Origin: Acanthaster planci | Lineage: Eukaryota; Echinodermata; Asteroidea; Valvatida; Acanthasteridae | NCBI RefSeq assembly: GCF_001949145.1 | Contig: NW_019091522.1 | Coordinates: 59,827-123,826, forward strand | Reading direction: 5' to 3' | Length of the DNA: 64,000 nucleotides | Part shown: positions 24,701 through 36,119 of the stretch, in pieces | How positions within the stretch are numbered: the first letter of the stretch is position 1 | How the letters are laid out: each line of letters starts with the position of its first letter | The notes under the pieces: generated by a model | The model's input: only the letters and a program-made list of their open reading frames with translations | The model's database searches: none | What the model was told of the DNA's origin: nothing | Translations under genes and position numbers: made by a program

Positions 24701-25022
24701 TTGTGTGACATCTTTGAAGAGATAACATCATTTTTCAACACAGAAGAACAGCTTGAAGAGGTAATGAAAAAGATTTGTGATCATTTAAAATAGAAAAATG
24801 TGACGACAGTGAAGCATTTTGATACTAGCTTACTCTGCGAGTTGGTTTTCTATCAAACGATTTATTTTCATTCTCCAGCTGCTGGAATTCAGTAAGGGTC
24901 GTAATCTGGGTGCTCTGAAGTACACATACGAGTCAGCCATAACCACTACCCAGGTTAACATCAGGTGGATGGAACACAGTGCTTTTGAGACAGAGGAGGC
25001 GCTTCGTCGTCGTGTCCTTTAA
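12773..25022 (+). CDS. M1 zinc aminopeptidase (aminopeptidase N-like), gene A, 17 exons
   Basis: Exons: 12773-13470, 14018-14291, 14563-14683, 14832-14980, 15346-15459, 17847-17984, 18311-18442, 18867-19039, 19239-19339, 19568-19704, 21479-21694, 21958-22040, 22327-22452, 22565-22732, 24219-24359, 24679-24760, 24879-25022. Together they give 2997 nt in one frame (998 residues), usual for the family. Predicted topology is type II: a short cytoplasmic tail, a signal anchor at about residues 19-40 ([20 protein letters not shown]), a Thr/Pro-rich stalk, the N-terminal beta domain (from [15 protein letters not shown]), the catalytic domain and the ERAP1-like C-terminal helical domain (from GFYRVNYD). 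Active-site elements are GAMEN (14861-14875), HELAH (14963-14977), the third zinc ligand E in LNEGFA (15397-15399), and the transition-state tyrosine in ITYQK (end of exon 6). The enzyme should remove N-terminal residues from peptides outside the cell; the preferred residue cannot be read from the sequence. The exon model is by eye, with all phases consistent. Orthology to a particular vertebrate member (ANPEP, ENPEP, ERAP) is not resolved. Confidence 0.9.
16800..17070. repeat. Dispersed repeat, copy in intron 5 of gene A
   Basis: Shared blocks (catattcatga, gatgtcatcc, ttgtgcacaaa, and the upstream aaaccttatttt) occur in the same order and spacing at 54080-54310. The similarity is diverged and judged by eye. 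Confidence 0.4.
17550..17751. mobile_element. Short MITE in intron 5 of gene A
   Basis: The left end ggcctgcaaatttaacattta is matched, with a few differences, by the reverse complement of the right end (tagatgttaactttgcacgcc). The interior has several copies of tagagatatctct and related palindromic pieces. It is non-coding and about 200 bp long. No target-site duplication is clear. Confidence 0.55.
20986..21145. repeat. Two short perfect palindromes in intron 10 of gene A
   Basis: Near 20986-21001 there is ccgtactatagtacgg, a perfect 16-base palindrome. At about 21123-21145 ctacagct is separated by seven bases from agctgtag. They lie in the intron between exons 10 and 11 and are probably parts of a degenerate small element. 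Confidence 0.4.
23040..23605. mobile_element. MITE with long terminal inverted repeats, in intron 14 of gene A
   Basis: The left end, about 23040-23115 (agtattttt ... gtggacgtggccattaacga gtggtcacgtgatca), is repeated in reverse complement at the right end, about 23529-23605. The stretch ggccattaacgagtggtcacgtgatca is almost unchanged. The interior of about 400 bp has no transposase motif; the open frames crossing it on both strands come from its GC content. No clear target-site duplication was found. Its good arm identity suggests it is younger than the other elements in the window. Confidence 0.7.
24022..24112. repeat. Inverted repeat in intron 14 of gene A
   Basis: The left block aggggatagttatgttggtaatccccg and the right block cggggttattcccccatcccct are imperfect reverse complements around a short loop. 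It is non-coding and probably a small fold-back remnant. Confidence 0.4.
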
Positions 25023-26982
25023 ACAGAAATCCTCGACGCCAAAAACATGCACTACACAAACTTAGAGGACTTCGGTAGATGCACGTTTTGGTTTATTTAG
25101 CAAAGCTGCAAAAAGGGTCTTTTATAATGGACACGTCTTCCAATTAAAGCACAACCTAAAATTAGACAGTATGGTATACATAAAAAGGCGACAAGGTGGA
25201 AATCGCATCTTTTAAACATTACACCGATGAAATTCACAAAATTAATGCAGCTGTTCGCTACACGTAATTCACAATGCATGCCATTAAAACACGTTTACCA
25301 GCAATGAATATTAATTGGCACGTGGTCAGTGGATTAATGAAAGCTGTAAATCCGCTTAATTGTAAAAGCTCAGCTGGCTTCATAAGATCGTGGTCCTGCT
25401 GCTTGAACACAAAAATTAATGCACAGTACTGATTGCTTATGAAGCTTTCCATTATTTTAGCATAAATATGTCAAAATTTATTTACCAGTATATGGTAAAA
25501 TGTACTTTGTGTTCTCCACAATTTTGCGAGAAAGACTGTAATATCACTCATCTAAATAAGCGTATTGATTCAAATAATCCATTTTTAAGGTAAATTTATT
25601 AGTTCTTTTTATACTAGCTTACTGGAATACAACTTATAGAATCCATGTTAGTTTACCAATACGGGCGGATCTAGGGCGGGGTCAGCTGGAAGTATTCCCC
25701 AGACTGCCCCCCCCGCCCTGGTCGTATTTGAAATTTAATGAAAGCGAATTCTTTTGGACTTTTCAATCTCCCTTCCTTTGAAAAGCGTGTAAAAAGCCCG
25801 AAAAATATGTAGCCTTACCCTTCAGAAAGGCCATTAAAAGTTAGAGGGAAAAAATCCAAATTTTGTGGACCCCAAACAAGTTTGCCACCCGAAAATTGGA
25901 TTTTGGATTCGCCCTTGATAGGAAGCAGTTGTTCTTTCCCTTCTTTGTAGATTTGTTTGTGTAATTTTCTTTCCACTTGTAATCACGTGTTTCTTGGTTC
26001 GATGGGATCTGTCTATTCAAAAGTGTAGCACGGAGAAAGTCGGATATTAGTCCTAGCTCCTCTTTCATAATTATGCCGACTTTTGTCGAGGTAATGTTCA
26101 GGAACGAGATTTTATGTCTTTCAAATGAATTTGGCGGGAAAGGACATCTTTCATCTGGGACCCTTCAACCCCAAATCAATCAAATCAAAGGATATAGTAG
26201 AGGGATTGCATGGTGCCAAAAATTGGGTGGATTGGCATTTTGTGGAGAAAGAGGCGACTTGCCCGGCCTGGAAGTTTGAAAGGGGGGCGCTGACTCGTAG
26301 GACACTATATAGGGGGGTGATGCAGATAAACGTCTGTAACATGTATCACATTCATGCAGAATCTTACATCAGAACGGCATGCTTATGTATTTTTAATTGG
26401 TTTCCCTTATGAGTGATATTGAACACATTTTAGTCGTTCGAAAGTCCAAAATATTCTTCAGAATAAGCTTTAACCTTTGCCTACCACAAAAACGTGGGGG
26501 AGCTAAAGCTAACCCCAACTACAAACTTCGAGAAGAAAGAAGGTGTAGGCTTACTAACAACACAAACGACGAGTTAAATTGTACCTCGTATGGCAACCCA
26601 GAATAATTTGGCTATTAACGTGTTTGGGTAACGTGTTTTCCCTATTTACTTGTCTAAAAAGACGTCTGAAAACTTTTTAGCGGTAGAAGCCATAAAATTT
26701 ACTTTTTTTAGCAGCGAAAAAACCACTCACTGTTGTTGGATCGAAGATTTTTCTCGACTTTTATATACCGTCAATAGTCACCGCGATAAAAAGATTCATA
26801 TCGTTGTCTTTCTCCTTTTCGAAACAAAAAAGGTTGGACGCACACAAGCATTGTCAAGGTATAGACAGCGTTCCTTTGAAACTGGTACTTCCTGACAAAG
26901 ACAATTGACCTTTAAGTTTATGAACTACAAACACAAACAAGACGCAGCTTTGCGATTTACGCTGATGTTGAATCTTCCCTAG
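25023..26982. other. Spacer downstream of gene A
   Basis: It should contain the 3' UTR of gene A. Candidate ATTAAA-type polyadenylation signals occur at about 25143 and 25284, but none is decisive. Near 25665-25730 there is a G- and C-rich segment (gggcggatctagggcgggg ... ccccccccgccctgg) resembling the ends of the MITE at 3163. No gene was recognised. Confidence 0.4.
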
Positions 26983-27055
26983 CCCCCCCCCCCCCCCCCC
27001 CTCTCTATACCCCCAAAATGCGATTCTACAAAGTTTGCGGTTACTTTTCCAGTAC
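26983..27055. repeat. Left copy of the sequence flanking the assembly gap
   Basis: A run of 19 C is followed by ctctctatac and then aaaatgcgattctacaaag and the rest of a block ending in agtac. The same block, with a few substitutions, follows the gap at 27883-27956. Confidence 0.9.
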
Positions 27056-27882
27056 NNNNNNNNNNNNNNNNNNNNNNNNNNNNNNNNNNNNNNNNNNNNN
27101 NNNNNNNNNNNNNNNNNNNNNNNNNNNNNNNNNNNNNNNNNNNNNNNNNNNNNNNNNNNNNNNNNNNNNNNNNNNNNNNNNNNNNNNNNNNNNNNNNNNN
27201 NNNNNNNNNNNNNNNNNNNNNNNNNNNNNNNNNNNNNNNNNNNNNNNNNNNNNNNNNNNNNNNNNNNNNNNNNNNNNNNNNNNNNNNNNNNNNNNNNNNN
27301 NNNNNNNNNNNNNNNNNNNNNNNNNNNNNNNNNNNNNNNNNNNNNNNNNNNNNNNNNNNNNNNNNNNNNNNNNNNNNNNNNNNNNNNNNNNNNNNNNNNN
27401 NNNNNNNNNNNNNNNNNNNNNNNNNNNNNNNNNNNNNNNNNNNNNNNNNNNNNNNNNNNNNNNNNNNNNNNNNNNNNNNNNNNNNNNNNNNNNNNNNNNN
27501 NNNNNNNNNNNNNNNNNNNNNNNNNNNNNNNNNNNNNNNNNNNNNNNNNNNNNNNNNNNNNNNNNNNNNNNNNNNNNNNNNNNNNNNNNNNNNNNNNNNN
27601 NNNNNNNNNNNNNNNNNNNNNNNNNNNNNNNNNNNNNNNNNNNNNNNNNNNNNNNNNNNNNNNNNNNNNNNNNNNNNNNNNNNNNNNNNNNNNNNNNNNN
27701 NNNNNNNNNNNNNNNNNNNNNNNNNNNNNNNNNNNNNNNNNNNNNNNNNNNNNNNNNNNNNNNNNNNNNNNNNNNNNNNNNNNNNNNNNNNNNNNNNNNN
27801 NNNNNNNNNNNNNNNNNNNNNNNNNNNNNNNNNNNNNNNNNNNNNNNNNNNNNNNNNNNNNNNNNNNNNNNNNNNNNNNNNN
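27056..27882. other. Assembly gap (827 N)
   Basis: Undetermined bases. The flanks are copies of each other, so the true content could be a tandem array, a transposon with direct terminal repeats, or nothing at all (an artefact of joining two versions of the same place). Any frame drawn through it is meaningless. Confidence 0.98.
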
Positions 27883-27956
27883 CCCCCCCCCCCCCCCGCC
27901 GCTCTCTATACCACCAAAATGCGATTCTACAAAGCTTGCGGTTACTTTTACAGTAC
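27883..27956. repeat. Right copy of the sequence flanking the assembly gap
   Basis: A run of 15 C is followed by a copy of the left-flank block with only a few differences (for example aaagcttgcgg for aaagtttgcgg). Orientation is the same as on the left. Confidence 0.9.
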
Positions 27957-29750
27957 GCGGCGGTGAGGTGCGGCGGTCAGTGCGCGAGTCGACGTATCAA
28001 GGTCTAGACTCTTCCAAACGGTTTGTTAAGTCTCTGGTTAGAGAAAAGCCTGCAGTAACTAAGCGTTTGAAACCCCCCTCCTCTCTTGGACTCCAAAAAA
28101 CTGAGAACGGTAGGACAACTGCAATGTGCTGAATTTGCTAAAAACCTATTTATCGCAATTACGAGACAAACTGCCAATGTGTGATACCCAAAGAACCAGA
28201 GACCTCAAAACAGAAAAAAGTGTTTGTAGAGGAACTTCAAAAGATTCACAGAATACAAGTTCCAGCATTATGACAAGAAAAGTAATAATTTTTAAAAATG
28301 CACAGATCACTGTCAGCTAAACTGACTGCTCTTATCGGCGGTTCCTTAGCAATGCAACAGTGGTTAGTTACACGGAATATTCCTCGAAGTATCACTCCAA
28401 AAGTTAAAAGCGACTTAAATCGCTGTATAATAAAAGGTAAAAAAGAAATAGACGAATTTCCACAACAAGAAAACAACGATTTAAACTAAACAATTTTATA
28501 ATTTATTGACAACAAGAAACGTTGTTTACACAAGGTCAAGATCAAATAGAAACTGAATTTGATATAAAATTAGTCGTGGAAAAAAAGAAATGATATTTAT
28601 GATTACATTGAGAATGAAACTGGATACGAGCCAATAATAGAGACCCGAATATTTTTTTAAATAGGACTCAAAAATCAAATCAATTGAATCAAAGACACGA
28701 TTATTCGGATGCTAGACGAAGACACGACTCTGGGAGAAAAAATCAGAACCATTTTTGTGAACAGGGCATTACGATAGCGAGTATTTTGGGGGATTTTAGT
28801 TAAGCTATAAGTACCATTGTATCTTCTGTTAGTGTTATAGAGACACTGGGACCCGGCCTGAGTCTCCAAATCCTGGCCCTTCAAAAGTTAAAGAGTGGTT
28901 GCAAAGACAGCTGCAAACTTAGCCCCCAAAACTCGGTGTAAGCGCGTTGGGCACTTTGCCCGGGGTAAGCGTGCTAAGTCGGGTGTTTAACGTGCTGAGT
29001 AAGTCGGTCAGTTGGTTGGTTGGCTGATCATGCGTGGGCTTTGGTTTTGGGGGTGGGCGCCTTGGTTTTAGTTACATGCATAGAAATCCTTAAATGGTAG
29101 CCCAAAAATGAGAAAAAATATTTTCAAGAAGATATTATGAGAGGAAAGGATGTTATGAAAATGGAGTTGGTGTGTGACGGGTCTAATTATTTCTGTAAAG
29201 AGTGTAAAGTTGGTAACACTTTTTCGTTAGCGTAAGTTGTAGGTCTTACAAAAAGATGATAATAAAAACGTTAATTGACCCCGTTCGAGATCTACGAGGT
29301 CTGTCTTAAAGTCCTATCGACTCAAAGGTAGTAGAATCCATTGGCTGATGGGTAACCCTAGAGCAAAGTCAGAGTTAATGTCGGGTTCAGAATCAATTTC
29401 AGGGAAAAGGTATGTGTTCAACGCGGGTTGATATCCCGTTCGCATATTGTTTGTCGCAGTTTGCAAATTGTTGTTGTGATCATCAGAGGTTCCAACAACC
29501 CTAAGATAGAACCTTGAAACTGGTGCTTTGTTCTAATCGCGTTCCCAGTGTATCAAACTTTTTAAACTTAATTATTCTTGAGCATAGGACTAAACGTAGG
29601 CCCTGATCAATTCGTTGATCTTTGTCATGCACATGTCGGTAAAACTCGAAGTTTGGGAAATGAAGTCCCACCAAGCGTTTGTGACGGTAGAAGTACTCGA
29701 GTATCCGGATCCCAGGCGACTCAGCAAAACCAAATCCCATGTAAGTAGCT
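27957..29750. other. Intergenic DNA, no gene recognised
   Basis: Between 28120 and 28490 several short frames are open in succession (for example LLKTYLSQLRDKLPMCD, then ALIGGSLAMQQWLVTRNIPRS) without splice logic and without a family I know. They may be a decayed element. The remainder has no visible coding or repeat structure. Confidence 0.35.
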
Positions 29751-29754
29751 CTAG

Positions 29755-30600
29755 TATTAGCATGGAGGAAGGACACAGCAGGAGTTTGAACTGCCGGGCT
29801 ACAACATCTGGCCAATTACCGCTTTCTTGCATGCCCGGTACGTCCCTAGCCAGAGCGCAGCGTTTCACAACCGTAAGCCCCCTTTGTACCCCATGATCGT
29901 CGCAACAATTTTTTTTATTGGTAATCTGCATCCTTAAAACGTTGTGTACTGCAGTATAGGAAGTTGAATATTCATGCCATCGTTGGTGCTTGGTATGATC
30001 TGACAACAATATCAAATTTAATGCTTTCGCAGTTGCTTGTATTAGGCTGTGTGCCGTAAGTGTTCATGTGCAGTTATCGCCCTTATCGACCGCTTTCGTC
30101 TGGAGTTGTTTTGGGAATAAATAGCGAAGTTGTTTATGAGATATTGTGTTTTATTTGAATCATTTTTATTACTGAATTTACACAAAAGGTATTTTATGAG
30201 GTTTCATGATCACTCCTTGTGATGAAACAGCGCATTTTGTTTTTCGTGAACTTAACTGTCCTGTGGTGGTCAACATGTTGTTGGCCAAATTTGTAGAAAG
30301 ACTTTGAAAGCTGGTGCTTAAGAGTGACAAAATAAAATTACAAATATTGCATGGATAATGGAAAGTGCATCAAAGTCTTTTAAAAATATTAATGACAGCG
30401 AAGTAAATTTAGTGCTAGATATTGTTCTTTCTGTTTCTTTGTCATTGCGAAAAGTTGCAGTTAAATGCAAACAAACTCCACAAATATTACAAGGATATTA
30501 CTGGTCCCACTTGTATAGCTAAGCTGCAGGCAGTAATCAGGCATTGTTGGAATGTTTACTATTGTTTGTCTGGCGTAGTTTTTACTCAGAGCGGAAACGT
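29755..30600 (+). repeat. Dispersed repeat family 'ctggccaatta', copy 1
   Basis: From catggaggaagga onward the sequence follows, block by block, the copy at 32292-33085. Shared anchors are ctggccaattacc, agccagagcgcagcg, ttaaaacgttgtgtactgcagtat, tatgatctgacaaca, gttgcttgtat, cattgcatggataatgg, and cacttgtatagctaagctgcaggcagtaatc. It is not coding over any length. Age and class are unknown; neither terminal inverted repeats nor a poly-A tail was seen. Confidence 0.75.
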
Positions 30601-32291
30601 AGCCTCCTTGGTAAAAAAAAAAGAGAGCAGAGGCAAGTGCTGCGAGCTAATAAAAAGCGCAACGAGCAAGAGGGATTTTTTCTTCTAGCCGGCGGCAAGC
30701 GAGGAGACAGCAATTAGACAGCCAAAAATCTTGAAATGATTCCCCTGTGTACCTACATGTAGGTACAGAGGTATGGTCTTGAACCCACTGATTTCCCTTA
30801 GTGTGTCTCTTTATAGAGTGTGGAATACATGGGATGCATAGATCGATCTGAAGGGACTTTTGCATCAATATACTGTGATATTTTTACTTCAAAGATGTCA
30901 ATAAAATTTCGGGTCATTGAAGGACACAAGGAAAGTTGGCTCACTGGGCTAGCTGCCTAAAGGCTTAGGTGAAAATTAGTCTTTAAGACATTTTCCATCC
31001 TCAAGATGTTGATACATTCATCAGTTCCAGAGTCATTTGAAACATTTTCTGTTCTTGGAGATGTATAAACTCCAAAACAGAAGAAAAACTTTGCATACCA
31101 AGAATAAGGCCTTTTGTTTTGTGAGCGAAATGAAGAGATAAATCCGTTCTTTTACGTTTGCTTCAGTTTTATTCTAATTTTAATACTTTTGAATATTGAA
31201 TTTTTGTACAAATCACCTTGGTCGTTTGCATGAACGTGTTTTTAAGTGTGTATAATATTTGTAGTTTTGTTTCCTTTACCTCGTTTCCTTTATTTTTGGT
31301 ATTTTTGTGCAGTGATCAATTTTTCTTTTGAGTTTTGGCTGTAGCTTGGTTGAATGTTACTTTGTAACCTTTGTATGTGTTTGATTTTATTTTCAAAAAG
31401 ATGAACTGTTGTTGTATAGGCATACAACTCCATTTACATAAGCTGTTTAACTCCAGTTTTTAATAAATCAATTAATTTCTAATGTCTTGTATTTGCAAGG
31501 CTATTGTCTCGTGTTCCGTAAGCACCCAACCAAGCCCTGAATACCTTATATATTACATGTATGTGAGCGCCCGACATTATAAAAACCAAACATCTAATGG
31601 AAAATGATTATCGTAGAACTTTTCAAGTGGTAGGTCAGACATTTTACTAAGTTATTGTCCATATTTACACGTGTTATGTCACGCACTCTGTATTCACAAA
31701 GCTGAAGAGATAAAGTTTGTGCTAGGCAAAGTTTGCAGGGTCCAAAATGGGCGTAGCGCGTACTTTGACCCTGATACAGTTGTACACAAACTGTGACGGC
31801 TTTTTGGCTTCCTTGTCATTTACAGAAGTCAGCCAATCGAACCGCCATAGACCCCAGAGGCTTCTGTTTTCATGGAAGTTTCTGTTCTATGACGAAATTT
31901 GACGAGAACAAATCAAAAGCCAGGTAAGCTGGAATTAATCATTGAACTTAGTGAATGTTGCAATTAGGAGCCTCAACAATTTCAGCCTAACTCAAATATT
32001 AATCATTGAAAGGTTGTTATATCTGGACATTATTATGAAACTGGTGTGTTCCTAAAATCACTGCAGCTAGTGTGCAATGGTTTTATTGCAGTGTATTACT
32101 GTTTTTCAGCAAGCGTTCCTTGGGTATGAGCACTTCATGCGGGTGCAGTATTAGGGATACGTTTCCTGAATAGATAAATAACACTCTTCTGAAGACGAAT
32201 TTCATATTAATCCATTATGTCAAGGACAATGGATGAGGAACTGCAGATTCGTGCTAAGAATGCGAGAGGTGAAGCTGAGCTTATTTTTGCA

Positions 32292-33085
32292 CGAATCATG
32301 GAGGAAGTACAAAAAAGGAGTCTGAACTGTCCAGGCTATAATATCTGGCCAATTACCACTTTCTGGCATGTCCAGCATGTCCATAGCCAGAGCGCAGCGA
32401 ATGCTTGCGACGCACCACCTGTTTCACAACCACAAGCCCCTTTTTTGTACCCCAGGATTATTGCAACAATTTTTCGCAATCTACACCCTTAAAACGTTGT
32501 GTACTGCAGTATAGAGACTTGACTATTCCTGCCATGGTTAATGCTTAGTATGATCTGACAACATCAAATGAATGCTTGCGCAGTTGCTTGTATAAGGCTG
32601 TATGCCTTTTAATAGTGTTCTTGTGCAGTCATTGCCCTTATCGAACGCTTTCTTCTAAAGTCATTTTGGTAATAAATAGCTGAGTTCTTTATAAGATATT
32701 TGATTTTATTTGAATCATGTTCATTACGGTATTTATTACAAAAAGTATGAACTTAAGTGTCCCGTGGTGGTCAACAGTCAAAGACAAATTCATACAAAGA
32801 CTTTTAAACCTGGTGTTTTGGAGATACGAAATAACATTACAAACATTGCATGGATAATGGAACAGTGTATCAATATAATAAAGGTTTATTCACAATGGCA
32901 AAAGTAGATCTAATGTTAGACATTTTCACTCTCTACTTCCTGGTCACGACTATACATTGTAGTTAATTGCAAACAAAACACACTAAATATTGCTAGGATA
33001 TACTGGCTCCACTTGTATGGCTAAGCTACAGGCAGTAATCGGGCATTTTCGGAATGTTAATTGTTGTTTGTCTAACCGGGTGGCG
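32292..33085 (+). repeat. Dispersed repeat family 'ctggccaatta', copy 2
   Basis: This is collinear with the copy at 29755-30600, in the same orientation and about 2.5 kb downstream. In this copy the first part lies inside an open frame (32217-32492) that reads SLNCPGYNIWPIT. A related string (SLNCTGCNIWPIS) is found on the reverse strand near 11.9 kb, so a decayed coding segment is possible but unproven. Confidence 0.75.
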
Positions 33086-33279
33086 ATGCTGATTGAGCAC
33101 TTTCGAAGTGTCAGAGTTGTTACCTCCTGTGTCTTTCCTCCATGGTGGAACACTGACAGTAATCGTGTAGTCAACACCGTCAGTACTGGATACATACTCT
33201 CTTCCTCTTGCGCCTTGCAGTCATTATTACGTGTTTTTCATTGCAGCTAAACTTATCAGACTAAAAACTACCATAGGGT

Positions 33280-33700
33280 TCTTTGAAATCGGGGAATCAA
33301 CTTCAGGAGAGTATTTGTGCAGTCAACACTCCGTGCTGGATGTCACTCAGCAGGACACCCTGGAAAGGGTTCATAGGCGTTTTGATCGATATGCCTTAAT
33401 CTTCCTAGAAGAAGTTCTAATACCCTTGACAATGAAATAGATTAGACTGATAGGTGTATTCGGTTAGACTTCATTTTCTCTCAGTTGTGTTTGTTGTAAA
33501 ATGTCTGTGCAACAAATTCGACATTCCCATTGGGGATTACCTTGTTCTTAATCCTAGACATACTGATAGTGTTAAATTTCACCTCCAGAGGGCGAGGGCT
33601 ATTGCTGCTCATCATTCTCTATTTCACAGATCTCCTAGATTATGGGAGTCACTGCCAAGGTGTGTCAAAGATACACTTGTTTTGGTTATCCTCATTCATA
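33280..33700 (+). pseudogene. 3' end of a LINE reverse-transcriptase ORF (relic)
   Basis: Two frames carry the typical extreme C-terminal region of Jockey/CR1-type ORF2: DTLERVHRRFDRYAL at about 33355-33400, then, after a frame change, NPRHTDSVKFHLQRARAIAAHHSLFHRSPRLWESLP at 33570-33660 (a long quotation here, but only its spacing matters: the hallmark is 'H-S-F-RS-RLW-SLP'). The catalytic palm is absent. It is a 5'-truncated copy, as usual for LINEs. Confidence 0.7.
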
Positions 33701-34164
33701 AACTCGTTCGGAAACATCTGTTGATGCCTGGTTCACGAGTTGCTCTTACGGAAACTGTGTAGAGTTTATTGATACAAGTTTAACTCATTTTGGTGATGGG
33801 GGGTTGAACAATTTGTGATGAATTTGGTTGCAAGCTGCCATTCTTACAGGTATCGGTAACTCAGTCTGGTCTTTTTTTCAACGTTCATGCTCATGTGCTC
33901 TATATTATCTTCTGGGAGACCTGGTAAACTGTGTAATGTTGTAATGCATGTATTTTTGTATGATGCTATAACTGTTGCTTGGTTGATAGTTTTTTCATAT
34001 TTGTGTTGTTTGCAAGTTTGTTTTCATTGTTGTTCTTGTTGTGGATGATGTGGTTGCGATTGTTGCTGTTGATGTTTTTGTTGTTGCGTTGTATTTTAGT
34101 ACATGTGTGTGTGCTATTTGCAGCCAGGGTAGATGCTCACTTAAATGAGACAGGGATTAATCAC

Positions 34165-34330
34165 TACCCTGTGTTTGTTTGTTTGTTTGTTGGGGTGTTG
34201 GGGTGTTTGTTTGTTTGTTTGTTTGTTTGTTTGTTTTGGTGGGTTGCTGGATGTTGGTGTCTTGTTTGTTTGTAGGGTGTTTATCTGATTGGCTAGTTGC
34301 TTGTTGGTTTGTCTGTTTGCCTGTTGTGGG
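34165..34330. repeat. (GTTT)n microsatellite, imperfect
   Basis: Runs of tgtttgtttgtttg are interrupted by ggggtg and ttgctgg. The long frames across it on both strands (Cys/Leu/Phe/Val or Lys/Gln/Thr/Asn strings) are products of the repeat and not genes. Confidence 0.9.
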
Positions 34331-34439
34331 TTTTGGTTTTTTCGGTAGTATAATATGTTGTTTGTTCGTTTCCTGTTTGCTATCCTTTTTGTTTTGTATT
34401 GCTTTGTTTTGGGTCAGTTTGTAGCACCGGGAGAGCAAC

Positions 34440-35779
34440 TCGATAGTAATTAAGTTTGCTTTTTTTAACGATGTAGATTCTTAACTAAAACTATATTTTT
34501 GAGCTTCTTTTTTTTAAATTTTGTAAACTGTGTAAATTTTCTGTGTTTTAATCCTGCAAAATAAATAAATGAAAATGAAATGATATACACGTGTATTCTT
34601 TTCTCTTCCTCTTTCGCCAAGGATTCATTATAATACGTGTGCCGTTGTAACGAAACCTTCCGGACTAAAACCACCATAGGACTCTATGAAATTGAGGAAT
34701 GCTATATCAACTTCATGAAAGTATGGTTAGCAGTTTGCGAACCACTTTACAAACCACTCAAAATGAGGTTCACTGATCTTTACGTGCTCTTATGTATAAA
34801 TCATTCCGAAATGCCACCTTAACTACATATTGCTGTTTCATTTGAAGAATGAGCAACCTTTGATTCAAATTACAATGCAAATTTTGGAGTTAAATAATAA
34901 CAATTAAGAATTTCTTTAAAGCGCACATATCCACTTAAAATTGCTTATAACGCTAAAAAGTTAACAAGAAAATGTAAAGGCTAAGATTATACAAGTGGAT
35001 GTTGTAGTCTAACATGGAGACGCCGCACTGTGTGTTGCCAACATTGCACGCATAGCGTGCAACATTAACAGTTGGAAATATTTCTCACTGGAGTTTTTCT
35101 GGTGATATGCCCCGTATATATACATGTATTTACAACGGACATCAGTCATGATAATATACGATAAAGCCAAAAGTGCAATTCTTTTTAAAAGTGATATTAA
35201 GTAACTTTATGCACCATCGTAATTTAGTGTCCTGCAAAGCCAGTATCGATCCTTAATAAACCGTAAGCATTTTTGTCGATACCATTTAACCCCCGTGAAT
35301 TCTATACTATTCGAATATCAACTCAACTTTTGGTAATGTAATGACTTGCTGTGACAGAGTAAAATCACACCGTAAAACAAATTGAAGTTCTTGAATCTGG
35401 CTTTAAAAAATGTTGGCAACTTGCCCGCTAATGAGCATCAGGATGGCCTTTAGTTCAGTGCTGGCTTCAACTTTATGTGTTTCAAATTCTTGGCTGAACT
35501 TCAGATGCAAGAATATCATGATTTTTTTAACAGGAAAAGAGGAAATTAACGAACTTCATTGCTCGAAAAAGGCTACTGCTGCATTAATTGACTGAATAAC
35601 AAAAGAGTTACATCAGACATCTCGTTCTCATCACAAATGCTGTGGTGGCTTTCAGTATTTGGCCCTTGACAATGAGCAAAACCAAGCGGAGGGAATGAAT
35701 ATACGTTCCCCAACCATCCGGTTACAACTACATTGATCGAAACGAAGAGGGGGGCACGAGGGTAACGTCCTTGTCATTT
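34440..35779. other. Spacer upstream of gene B, no gene seen
   Basis: AT-rich, without recognisable coding motifs. It is expected to hold the promoter and leader exon of gene B, but no TATA box or initiator could be singled out with confidence. Confidence 0.35.
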
Positions 35780-35855
35780 CGAATCTACAATAAGAGTAGA
35801 TTCGTTACAAATCTACAGTTTGCTGTAGATTCGTAAAATAATCTACACTTTGAAC
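35780..35855. repeat. Cluster of short hairpins around 'aatctac/gtagatt'
   Basis: cgaatctac at 35780-35788 pairs with gtagattcg at 35796-35804. acaaatctacag at 35807-35818 pairs with ctgtagattcgt at 35823-35834. A further aatctac follows near 35842. It lies about 300 bases before the first coding exon of gene B. Confidence 0.6.
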
Positions 35856-36119
35856 AAAGGTGTGACGTCACATAAATAGTTTAATACACAACAATCTTCA
35901 AAGGTCTCTTTTTCATTATTGTTGGGCCAAAGTGAGCAGGGATATGTAAAGTGTTTACCACGTTTTTTTTCTTACAGTGGTGGAGTAATTCACTGCTAAA
36001 TGCAGTGTTTTTGCAAGGGTGCAAACGCGTACTGTGCCAGTGTGAAAACTTCCCATCGTTACTTTATTGTAACAGAATTTAAAATGATTCGCTGCTAATT
36101 ACTTTTATTATTTCTGTAG

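Noticed and set aside
27018-28132. Two long open frames of 329 and 365 codons across the gap
   Set aside because: They consist mainly of undetermined residues from the N run; no real coding sequence is shown.
28126-28490. Two overlapping frames with weakly protein-like composition
   Set aside because: Too short and frame-broken; no family recognised, so only mentioned as possible element debris.
34157-34438. Gln/Asn/Thr-rich frame on the reverse strand and Cys/Leu/Phe/Val-rich frames on the forward strand
   Set aside because: All are translations of the (GTTT)n microsatellite.
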